From Spirosoma rhododendri (GTDB lineage: Bacteria; Bacteroidota; Bacteroidia; Cytophagales; Spirosomataceae), in contig NZ_CP051677.1 in assembly GCF_012849055.1 (NCBI RefSeq), positions 1,433,501 through 1,497,500 on the forward strand: DNA of 64,000 nucleotides. The letters run 5' to 3'. Every line of letters starts with the position of its first letter. Positions within the stretch are counted from its first letter, which is position 1. This document shows, one piece after another, positions 52,020 to 61,256 of this stretch. Position numbers and translations under genes: made by a program. The notes beneath the pieces were generated by a model, which saw only the letters and a list, made by a program, of their open reading frames with translations, ran no database searches and was not told where the DNA came from.

Positions 52020-53294
52020 TTAGCTGGCGATTTCCAATTGCTTCTGGAACTCACGCAGGATGGTTTCTTTCATTGCGATCTTCCGCTTCTGCGTGTTGAT
52101 CTTGTTCAGTGCCTGCTTGTCTTCGTCATTGTTCGGGTCGAGACCGTCGGCATCCTGCAAGGCAAACTGAAGGTCGTTTTTCTCCCGCTTGACCAGGTAT
52201 TCCATTTCGCGAATCTTCGTCCGAATCTGTTCGGCCTGACTCTTCAAACCGAACGCCGGGTATTTGCGTGTCAGAACCCGGCCGAGATAGCTCAGCTCAA
52301 AGATCTTGTCGCAGGCAGCCCGGAACCGGTCGTTGAGCGACTTATCCTGCATCTTGAACGGTACCTTCACCTCTTTCCAGCTGTTGAGCAGTACTTTAGC
52401 CCGCTCAGCAGCCGCGAAGATATCATCCTGTTTGGCGAGTGATTCGGCTTCGTCGGCCATCTTCATCTGAGCCTCGATGCGTGGGTCGATCTTTTTCTCG
52501 ATTACGATACCCTTCGCGTCGTTGTACTTGGCGTAAAAAGTCGTCGTTGCTTTCTTGAACTGCTTGTACAGCTTGCCGCTTTTTTTGATAGGAACTTCGC
52601 CCACCTGTTTCCAGGCGTTGTTGAGCTTCCGAACCTCCTGGAAGGCTGCGTCGAGGTCGCCGAGTCGGTTGGCGCGGAAGGCCAGTCGGATCAGCTCGTC
52701 GTACTTGTCAAGCCGCTCCTGAATAACCTTGTTCTGCTCGTTGAAGAACTCGCGCCGACGCGTGAAAAAACCGTCGAGCAACGCCTGAAATTCATTGACC
52801 ACGTCGGCTTCGACCGACTTATCGACAGGCCCGGTCTTTATCCATTTCGTCTTGACCTCCTGCAATGCATCGGCCGTTTCGCGCCACTCCGTGCTGTCGA
52901 CCATCGTAGCCGCTTCTGCAATCAGTGCCCGTTTGATCTCCAGATTCTTGAGCTGATTGACCGTAATCAAATCTGCCAGGATGGCCTCCTGTGCGTCAAG
53001 CCGATTCAGGAGCGGTGGGAAGTCACCGAGCGCATCAAACTGAATCAGTTTTTTGCGGAGCTGCATCAGCTTGGTCAGGTACGAGCCTTTGTTTTGGGCT
53101 TCTTCAATGTCCTTTTCAAGCTGGCTGACTTTACTTTCGGCGATGATAAAGCGGTTTTTGAAATAATCGAGCGCTTCCTGCTCTGTTCGTTTAACTTCGC
53201 CGATCTGCCGATCTTCGTATTCCAGGTAGCCTTTCAAAAATACCTTTCCGTCTAAGACGTAACCGTATTCATCTACCAGTGAAGCGTTTTCCAT
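52020..53294 (-). CDS. DUF349 domain protein
   Basis: A 424-residue largely helical, charged protein. Three-helix DUF349 repeats are recognisable by W at similar positions (EVKTKWIKTGPVDKS, EVRKLNNAWKQVGEVP, LLNSWKEVKVPF). It is coiled-coil-rich throughout with no signal peptide, so cytoplasmic. The family is widespread in Bacteroidota; its function is not known. It is divergent from ettA. Confidence 0.93.
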   Translation of the reverse strand: MENASLVDEYGYVLDGKVFLKGYLEYEDRQIGEVKRTEQEALDYFKNRFIIAESKVSQLEKDIEEAQNKGSYLTKLMQLRKKLIQFDALGDFPPLLNRLDAQEAILADLITVNQLKNLEIKRALIAEAATMVDSTEWRETADALQEVKTKWIKTGPVDKSVEADVVNEFQALLDGFFTRRREFFNEQNKVIQERLDKYDELIRLAFRANRLGDLDAAFQEVRKLNNAWKQVGEVPIKKSGKLYKQFKKATTTFYAKYNDAKGIVIEKKIDPRIEAQMKMADEAESLAKQDDIFAAAERAKVLLNSWKEVKVPFKMQDKSLNDRFRAACDKIFELSYLGRVLTRKYPAFGLKSQAEQIRTKIREMEYLVKREKNDLQFALQDADGLDPNNDEDKQALNKINTQKRKIAMKETILREFQKQLEIAS

Positions 53295-53303
53295 TCTTGT
53301 ATC

Positions 53304-53334
53304 TTGGTTAAGGCTGCGCTGAAGGTTAATTTTG
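53304..53334 (+). promoter_or_regulatory. ettA promoter
   Basis: TTG (53304-53306), 20 bases, then TAATTTTG (53327-53334), a consensus match, 33 bases before the ettA start. Confidence 0.65.
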
Positions 53335-53367
53335 GGGTAGTTGCCAACACAAATCTATTAGAAATTA

Positions 53368-55035
<1,668 letters not shown>

Positions 55036-55100
55036 CAGCTAGTCAGGTAATTGACGTATTGTTGTTGAAGCTATTTAGGGCTTTTATCATCGCACTGACT

Positions 55101-55188
55101 TTGTCATTCCGAGCCTGCGAGGAATCTTCCGTAAATGACGGGGACATTCGCGCCAAAGGGAGATTCCTCGCAGGCTCGGAATGGCAAA
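55101..55188. repeat. GTCATTCCGAG palindrome before the aminotransferase gene
   Basis: The left arm at 55101-55126 contains GTCATTCCGAGCCTGCGAGG and the right arm at 55161-55188 is its complement, 22 bp without mismatch. It belongs with 56101-56193: both share the core GTCATYCCGA...RGGRATCTTC. Confidence 0.85.
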
Positions 55189-55250
55189 ATGATTTACAAA
55201 CGACCTTTCAGACAGGTTTATCGATTGAATTGTCTGTTCAAAATCTGGTT

Positions 55251-56072
55251 ATGCATTACGGGTATTTCAACGGCACCATTGCCCCAACTGATCAATTAGC
55301 TGTAGGTGTGACCGATCTTAGCTTGTTACGCGGCTACGGCCTGTTCGATTACTTTCTAACCTACAACGGTCGGCCGTTTCAATGGGATTGGTACTGGGAA
55401 CGCTTTCAGAACTCAGCCATGCGAATGCACCTGCCGCTGCCGCTCGGCAAGGCCGAAACCTACGCCGTTGTGATGAAGCTAATCGAGCAGGGCGGAGGTA
55501 GCGACGTTGGCGTACGCTTCATCCTGACCGGTGGCTATTCTGCCGACAGTATCAGCATCGAGAAGCCAAACCTGCTAATCCTGACCGAACCGATCCACGC
55601 GACGTCAGCTAGTCAGTATGAGCAGGGTATCAAGGTTATTCTGGATGAGTACGTCCGGGAAATGGCCGAGGTAAAGAGCACCGACTACAAACGAGTGATT
55701 CTGCTGGCGCAGGCGATTCGGGCAGCGGGTGCGTCGGATGTGTTGTATCAGAAAGGGGGCGAAATCAGTGAACTGAGCCGGAGTAATTTCTTTCTGGTAA
55801 AAGGCAGTCAACTAATTACGCCGAGCCGGAATATCCTGCATGGGATCACTCGGCGACTGGTGATGCAACTGGCGCAGAGCGATTTCGAAGTCATCGAACG
55901 GCCGGTGCTCCTGTCTGATCTATACGATGCAGAGGAAGCGTTTACGACTAGTTCGACCAAGAAAGTACTACCCATCACGCAGGTTGGTGATTTGACTATC
56001 GGCGATGGTAAAGTCGGGCCGAAAGCGAAGTTCCTGCTTGAACAGGTTGATGAATTGATTTCGAATTGGTGA
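55251..56072 (+). CDS. Aminotransferase class IV
   Basis: A 273-residue PLP enzyme of the branched-chain aminotransferase / D-amino-acid transaminase / aminodeoxychorismate lyase fold. The PLP Lys is probably in STDYKRVILLAQ. The conserved EGxxSN-like segment is ISELSRSNFFLV, and phosphate binding is in LHGITRRLVMQ. RGYGLFDYFLTYNG is the N-terminal arginine region. The start ATG 55251 (MHYGYFNGTIAP) follows the family; an open frame reaching 64 codons further passes through the palindrome and is not protein-like. Which of the three activities it has cannot be told. Confidence 0.88.
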   Translation: MHYGYFNGTIAPTDQLAVGVTDLSLLRGYGLFDYFLTYNGRPFQWDWYWERFQNSAMRMHLPLPLGKAETYAVVMKLIEQGGGSDVGVRFILTGGYSADSISIEKPNLLILTEPIHATSASQYEQGIKVILDEYVREMAEVKSTDYKRVILLAQAIRAAGASDVLYQKGGEISELSRSNFFLVKGSQLITPSRNILHGITRRLVMQLAQSDFEVIERPVLLSDLYDAEEAFTTSSTKKVLPITQVGDLTIGDGKVGPKAKFLLEQVDELISNW

Positions 56073-56100
56073 TCGTGTAGACGGAAGAAGTGGATCGAAT

Positions 56101-56193
56101 TTTTTGTCATCCCGACGCCAGGAGGGATCTTCGGTTATAGCTAACTGGATCGCCAACTACCGAAGATCCCTCCTGACGTCGGGATGACAAAAA
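56101..56193. repeat. GTCATCCCGAC palindrome after the aminotransferase gene
   Basis: Arms of 35 bp (56101-56135 and 56159-56193) with one mismatch and a 23-base loop, with A5/T5 at the tips. It lies between convergent genes and can serve as a terminator. It is the same family as 55101-55188, but the arms are longer. Confidence 0.88.
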
Positions 56194-56225
56194 TCTGATC
56201 GTTCATGAACTGAAAATCATCACCA

Positions 56226-57293
56226 CTAATCCTTATAAATCATCACCTCGCTGCTACCGTCGGCTTTGATATAGCCGCGATACATACCGGCGGAGTTGAA
56301 CGGCATCGCGAAATTTCCCTTCCGGTCGAGGGCAATAACGCCCCCTTCGCCCCCACGTTCGACCAGTTTCTTCATCACCACTTCGTCGGCCGCCTGCTGC
56401 ACCGATAAGCCTTTGTATTCCATTAACGCCGAAATGTCGTAACCGACCACCGAACGGATAAAGTATTCGCCGTGGCCCGTTGCCGATACGGCGCAGGTCG
56501 CGTTGTTGGCGTAGGTGCCCGCGCCGATGATCGGGGCATCCCCTACCCGGCCGTAGCGTTTGTTGGTCATACCCCCCGTCGATGTGCCAGCCGCCAGATT
56601 GCCCGCCTGATCGAGCGCGACGCAGCCAACGGTACCGAACTTCTTGCCCTCGGTGAAAATCTGCTCGTCCAGCCGCGAACCGGTTTTGCGGGTCGTGTCG
56701 GGCTTGGCGGTGGCTTTAGTCGGTTTTTCGGAGTGGTCCAGTTCGACCTTTTCTTCTTTCAGCGCCTTCTGCAACCCCTGCCAGCGGGCTTCGGTGTAGA
56801 AGTACGACGGATCGACAATCGTCATGCCCTGTGCTTTGGCGAATGCTTCCGCGCCGGGGCCAATCATCATCACATGTTCCGACTTGTCCATCACCCGCCG
56901 TGCCGTGCTAATCGGGTTGCGAATGGTCGTCACCCCCGCTATCGAACCGGCTTTCAGCGTTTTACCATCCATCACGGCCGCGTCCATTTCGTTCTTTCCG
57001 TCGTGGGTAAACACCGCTCCTTTGCCCGCATTGAACAAAGGCGAGTCTTCCATAACGTGAATCGTGGCTTCGACGGCGTCCATGCTACTGCCGCCTTTCT
57101 TCAGGACAGCGTAACCCGTTTGCAGGGCCTGATTCAGCACCGCCCGGTACGCTTTCTCTTTCTCCGGCGTCATGTTCTGCCGGGTGATCGTGCCGGCCCC
57201 GCCGTGAATCACCAGCGTAATCGGGCCGTGGTCCTGTGCCTGCGTCATAAGGGCTGCACCGCTGAGCAATGTCGTGAAAAGTATCGTTTTCAT
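56226..57293 (-). CDS. Isoaspartyl peptidase / L-asparaginase (Ntn hydrolase)
   Basis: A 355-residue precursor with a signal peptide (ending near MTQAQDHG), so periplasmic. The N-terminal LVIHGGAGTITRQNM and the autocleavage site at the Thr of FGTVGCVALD are the key motifs; after cleavage Thr becomes the nucleophile of the beta chain. TSTGGMTNKRYGRVGDAP and TGHGEYFIR are the substrate site. Removes isoaspartyl residues from peptides or hydrolyses asparagine. It starts 13 bases after the KdsC-like gene. Confidence 0.94.
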   Translation of the reverse strand: MKTILFTTLLSGAALMTQAQDHGPITLVIHGGAGTITRQNMTPEKEKAYRAVLNQALQTGYAVLKKGGSSMDAVEATIHVMEDSPLFNAGKGAVFTHDGKNEMDAAVMDGKTLKAGSIAGVTTIRNPISTARRVMDKSEHVMMIGPGAEAFAKAQGMTIVDPSYFYTEARWQGLQKALKEEKVELDHSEKPTKATAKPDTTRKTGSRLDEQIFTEGKKFGTVGCVALDQAGNLAAGTSTGGMTNKRYGRVGDAPIIGAGTYANNATCAVSATGHGEYFIRSVVGYDISALMEYKGLSVQQAADEVVMKKLVERGGEGGVIALDRKGNFAMPFNSAGMYRGYIKADGSSEVMIYKD

Positions 57294-57306
57294 CAGGTAT
57301 AGTTTG

Positions 57307-57816
57307 TTAGGAAGTCCAGGTGTTCTGCGCCCGCATCACCTGCTCGATAACGTCGCGTACGGCACCGTCGCCACCCTGCCGGGGCGAAATGTAGTGGCAG
57401 ATGTCGAGCAGTTCGGGAGAAGCATCGGACGGACAGGTGCTGAGTAAATCGCGCTTCAGAATCGGCAGATCGGGCAGGTCGTCGCCCATGTACACAATCT
57501 CGGTCTCGTTGAGTTTGTCGCGGCTGACGTAGCCGAGGTACGCGTTGATTTTCTGATCGTCGGGGCCACCCATGAAAATGTCTTTTACCCCCAGTGTCGT
57601 CAGCCACTTGCGGGCGCCTTCGGAGTTGGCCGACGAAACGATACCGACCCGATAACCGGCTTTGACGGCGTGGGCAATGGCAAAACTGTCTTTGATGTTA
57701 AACGTCCGGTAGGTGTCGCCCGATTCGGGCAGGTACACGCGTCCGTCGGTGCAGACGCCATCAATGTCAAAAATAAACGTTTTAATCTGGGCGAAACGGT
57801 CAGTTGAAATGGGCAT
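57307..57816 (-). CDS. KDO-8-phosphate phosphatase family (KdsC-like HAD)
   Basis: A 169-residue HAD phosphatase without cap. The nucleophile Asp is in FIFDIDGVCTDGRV, the Thr/Ser motif in VGIVSSANSEGA, and the acidic end in YMGDDLPDLPIL. Matches the KdsC/YrbI group that makes KDO for lipopolysaccharide. Other KDO genes are not in the window, so the substrate remains probable rather than certain. Confidence 0.9.
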   Translation of the reverse strand: MPISTDRFAQIKTFIFDIDGVCTDGRVYLPESGDTYRTFNIKDSFAIAHAVKAGYRVGIVSSANSEGARKWLTTLGVKDIFMGGPDDQKINAYLGYVSRDKLNETEIVYMGDDLPDLPILKRDLLSTCPSDASPELLDICHYISPRQGGDGAVRDVIEQVMRAQNTWTS

Positions 57817-57897
57817 AAACGAAAAGTAAGTACGAAGCTGGAAGATACGGACAAAGTGCCAGCGTGGAACCGTACCCGAAAGACTATTCCGTTTCAG

Positions 57898-57905
57898 TAC
57901 ATTTG
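57898..57905 (+). promoter_or_regulatory. -7 element before the rRNA methyltransferase gene
   Basis: TACATTTG fits TAnnTTTG and ends 5 bases before the ATG at 57910. Transcription would start at or next to the start codon. Confidence 0.4.
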
Positions 57906-57909
57906 TTTA

Positions 57910-59286
57910 ATGAACAAACTGACACTGCCCCCAGCGTTTGCCGATCAGATGAACGCGCAACTGGGTGCAGACTTCCCTCAATTTCTCGATGCGCTGACAA
58001 GCCCGACGCCGGTTAGTATTCGCGTCAATCCGCGCAAACCCGCCCTCGACACGGCGACTCTGGAGCCAGTACCTTGGTGCGCCGAGGGCTTCTACCTGCC
58101 CGAACGCCCCAACTTCACCGTCGATCCGCTGTTTCAGGCGGGGGCTTACTATGTACAGGAAGCGTCGTCGATGCTACTGGCCGAAGCCGTGCGACAAACG
58201 GTCAGGCTGAACCGGCCGCTGCGGGTGCTGGACCTGTGCGGAGCACCCGGCGGGAAAAGCACCCTGCTGGCGTCGATGCTGACGCCCGATAGTCTGCTCA
58301 TCTGCAACGAAGTGATTCGCAGCCGGGTGTCGGTGCTGCGGCAGAACATCGACAAATGGGGCTATCCGAACGTTGTTGTCAGTAACCACGACCCGGAAGA
58401 CCTGACCAATTTGTCGGGCTATTTTGATCTGATTTTGGTTGATGCACCCTGCTCCGGCGAAGGCTTGTTTCGGAAAGACCCCGAAGCGGTCAACGAATGG
58501 TCGGAGGATAACGTCAATCTGTGTTCGGCCCGGCAGAAACGGATCTTGGCGGCTGCGGCTCCGCTACTCGACACGGGTGGTGTGCTCATCTACAGCACCT
58601 GTACGTATAATGCGGAGGAGAACGACGACAATATCCGCTATCTGGCCGCCAACGGGTTCAAAAACCGACCACTTGATCTACCCGCCGACTGGCAAATCGT
58701 GGAAAAGCGGGTCGACGGGGCGGTGGGCTATCAGTGTTACCCGCACCGGGTGAAAGGCGAAGGGTTTTTTATCAGCGTATTTGAAAAAACGGGCTTCACC
58801 GCGGCTGTTAAGTCGAACGCCCGGACGTTTCGGAGCATCCGGGCACTACGTCCGCGCGAAACGGCTACGGTATCGGCCTGGCTTCAACACCCAAAAGACT
58901 TCTCGTACTGGGAAAAACCAAACGGCGACGTGATGGCGCTTCCGGTGTCGCTGGAGAAGACGTTTTTGTTTCTCGACAGTGCCATTCACAGCAAAGGGTT
59001 CGGTGTCGAACTCGGTCAATTCAAGGGGGCTGACTTCATACCGTCGCATACACTGGCCCTCAGCACCGCTATCCGCGCTGACCTGCCGGGCGTTGAGCTG
59101 GGGTTGGAAGATGCCTTGCGGTATTTCAAGAAAGAAAACTTGGTGCTCGATCAGCCGGTGAAAGGTTGGCAACTAGCACGGTTCGGCGGGCTGAATCTGG
59201 GCTGGATGAAAGGCGTCGGGCAGCGGGTAAACAACTACCTGCCCAAAGACTGGCGTATTCGGATGGACATTCGTGAATACATATGA
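57910..59286 (+). CDS. rRNA (cytosine-C5)-methyltransferase, RsmF/Nol1-Nop2-Sun family
   Basis: A 458-residue SAM-dependent m5C methyltransferase. The SAM motif is VLDLCGAPGGKSTLLAS, the Cys of motif IV is in DAPCSGEGLFRKD, and the nucleophile Cys of motif VI in YSTCTYNAEEND. A C-terminal PUA-like part follows (GLNLGWMKGVGQRVNN), as in RsmF. MNKLTLPPAF is the chosen start. The last four bases overlap the next gene. Confidence 0.95.
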   Translation: MNKLTLPPAFADQMNAQLGADFPQFLDALTSPTPVSIRVNPRKPALDTATLEPVPWCAEGFYLPERPNFTVDPLFQAGAYYVQEASSMLLAEAVRQTVRLNRPLRVLDLCGAPGGKSTLLASMLTPDSLLICNEVIRSRVSVLRQNIDKWGYPNVVVSNHDPEDLTNLSGYFDLILVDAPCSGEGLFRKDPEAVNEWSEDNVNLCSARQKRILAAAAPLLDTGGVLIYSTCTYNAEENDDNIRYLAANGFKNRPLDLPADWQIVEKRVDGAVGYQCYPHRVKGEGFFISVFEKTGFTAAVKSNARTFRSIRALRPRETATVSAWLQHPKDFSYWEKPNGDVMALPVSLEKTFLFLDSAIHSKGFGVELGQFKGADFIPSHTLALSTAIRADLPGVELGLEDALRYFKKENLVLDQPVKGWQLARFGGLNLGWMKGVGQRVNNYLPKDWRIRMDIREYI

Positions 59287-60290
59287 AACGGATATTGCTC
59301 ATCGTCGGACTGGTGCTGGCCGTACTACTGGTCGGTTATCTGGCTGGCCCGACTACGCATTTCGATTCGATCAAAAACACGCGTATTGCCATGAAAACGG
59401 ATCTGGTCGAACTGGAGCGCGAACTGGCGGAGTCGGAGCAAAAGGACAACCTGCGCCCCGACAACGAAGCTCGTATCGTCTGGGCCGACAGCGCACACAA
59501 GCAAAAGACTCCCTACAGCATTGTCTACATTCCCGGCTTCGGGGCTAGCTGGGCCGAGGGCGATCCGGTTCATCGGCAACTGGCGAAGCGATTCGGCTGC
59601 AACCTGTACCTGGCCCGCACCTGCGAACATGGGGTGAACTCGCCCGATGCGATGAAAAACCTGACCCCAGCCTGCTATGCCGAATCGGCGGAGCGGGCAC
59701 TGGCAGTCGGCAAAGCACTGGGCGAAAACGTGATCGTGATGGGTACCTCGGCCGGTGGGATGCTCACACTGTATCTGGCGGCACATCATCCTGAAATTAC
59801 TGGCCTGATTCTGTATTCACCATGCATCGCTACCCGCAACCTGGCCCTGCGGCTGGTGACGAAGCCGTGGAGTTCGCAGATTATGCAGCAGGTGTTCGGG
59901 GGCGACCGCGTCGTTATCAACACCTACAAACCCGACCGGGCGAAGTACTGGCTGACAACTTACCACACCAACGGGCTGATTACGCTGCAAACCATGTTGG
60001 AAGAATGGATGACACCCGAGCAGTTCGCAAAAGTGAAGCAGCCCCTGTTTATGGCCTACTACTACCGCGATGAAGCTCATCAGGACGAAACCGTGTCCGT
60101 CCCGGCCATGCTGACGATGTTCGATGAACTGGGTACCCCCGCCGATCAGAAAGAGAAGGTCGCTATTTCAAACGCTAACCATCACGTCATCGCGTCTCAT
60201 TTCACGTCCGACGATTTGAAGAGCGTATACCAAACAACGGCTGACTTTATGGAGCGAGTACTGCATCTGCCGGTCGTAAACCCACAGTAG
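59283..60290 (+). CDS. Alpha/beta hydrolase with N-terminal membrane anchor
   Basis: A 335-residue protein with an uncleaved-looking hydrophobic N-terminus (ILLIVGLVLAVLLVGYLAG). The nucleophile is in VMGTSAGGMLTLY, the acid probably in YYYRDEAHQDE, and the His in NANHHVIAS. IVYIPGFGASWAEG is the oxyanion region. Esterase or lipase-like; the substrate is unknown. It starts with a 4-base overlap after the methyltransferase gene and lies upstream of fabI. Confidence 0.85.
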   Translation: MKRILLIVGLVLAVLLVGYLAGPTTHFDSIKNTRIAMKTDLVELERELAESEQKDNLRPDNEARIVWADSAHKQKTPYSIVYIPGFGASWAEGDPVHRQLAKRFGCNLYLARTCEHGVNSPDAMKNLTPACYAESAERALAVGKALGENVIVMGTSAGGMLTLYLAAHHPEITGLILYSPCIATRNLALRLVTKPWSSQIMQQVFGGDRVVINTYKPDRAKYWLTTYHTNGLITLQTMLEEWMTPEQFAKVKQPLFMAYYYRDEAHQDETVSVPAMLTMFDELGTPADQKEKVAISNANHHVIASHFTSDDLKSVYQTTADFMERVLHLPVVNPQ

Positions 60291-60358
60291 TCAGGCCAAT
60301 GGCGTGACTTTCCCCAAAAAGCGGCATCTTTGCCCGATAAATTGTGCAAGAGCAGGTT

Positions 60359-61171
60359 ATGGCTTACGGATTACTGAAAGGAAAACGCGGCATCATTTCG
60401 GGTGCCCTCGACGAGAAATCAATTGCGTGGAAAGTGGCCCTGAAAGCAAAGGAAGAGGGCGCTATCTTCACGCTGACCAATGCGCCTATCGCGATGCGGA
60501 TGGGGGCAATCAAAGAACTGGCCGAGAAATGCGAAGCGGAAATCATCCCCGCCGATGCCACCTCGACGGAAGACTTAGAAAACCTGTTCGTTAAATCGCA
60601 GGAAGTACTGGGCGGTAAGGTTGATTTTGTGCTGCACTCCATCGGCATGAGCCCCAACATCCGCAAGGGTAAGTCCTACACCGATCTGAACTACGACTGG
60701 TACAAGCAGAGCGTCGATATTTCGGCAATGTCGTTCCACAAGATGATGCAGACGGCCTACAAACTCGACGCGATCAACGAGTGGGGATCGATTGTCGCGC
60801 TGACGTACATGGCCGCACAACGGACGTTTTCGTTCTACGGCGACATGGCCGATGCCAAGGCTACGCTGGAGTCGATTGCCCGTAGCTTCGGCTATCACTA
60901 CGGTAAATTCCGCAACGTGCGTGTCAATACCGTATCGCAGTCGCCTACGCCCACAACGGCGGGTGGTGGTATTGGCGGTTTCGACCGGTTCTACGAATTT
61001 GCTGAGAAAATGGCTCCGATGGGCAACGCGACGGCCGATCAGTGCGCTGAATACGTAATGACGCTCTTCTCAGATTACACCCGGATGGTCACGATGCAGA
61101 ACCTCTTCCACGATGGCGGCTTCTCAATGACCGGCGTGTCGGAAGAGCTGATGGAAATGCTGAAGATGTAA
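60359..61171 (+). CDS. fabI: Enoyl-ACP reductase (FabI)
   Basis: Last reduction of fatty acid elongation, NAD(P)H-dependent, the triclosan target. The 270-residue protein starts MAYGLLKGKRGIISGALDEK (Rossmann). The active-site Tyr and Lys are in TFSFYGDMADAKATLE, and SQSPTPTTAG is the cofactor and inhibitor loop. The start chosen lies five codons after an upstream GTG. The gene ends before a strong terminator. Confidence 0.96.
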   Translation: MAYGLLKGKRGIISGALDEKSIAWKVALKAKEEGAIFTLTNAPIAMRMGAIKELAEKCEAEIIPADATSTEDLENLFVKSQEVLGGKVDFVLHSIGMSPNIRKGKSYTDLNYDWYKQSVDISAMSFHKMMQTAYKLDAINEWGSIVALTYMAAQRTFSFYGDMADAKATLESIARSFGYHYGKFRNVRVNTVSQSPTPTTAGGGIGGFDRFYEFAEKMAPMGNATADQCAEYVMTLFSDYTRMVTMQNLFHDGGFSMTGVSEELMEMLKM

Positions 61172-61201
61172 TGAGTCGCTGACGTGCAGCGTCGATAAGT
61201 A

Positions 61202-61246
61202 AAGAGCGGTGCCGGAAGCAATGTGTTTCCGGCACCGCTCTTTTTA
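61202..61246. terminator. Terminator between fabI and sbcC
   Basis: A 16-bp stem (61202-61217 with 61227-61242) followed by TTT on the plus strand. It stands between convergent genes and can stop both. Confidence 0.88.
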
Positions 61247-61256
61247 TGAATACCGG

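Noticed and set aside
55059..55250. A 64-codon N-terminal extension of the aminotransferase
   Set aside because: It runs through the 55101-55188 palindrome and lacks family similarity; the family N-terminus begins at 55251.
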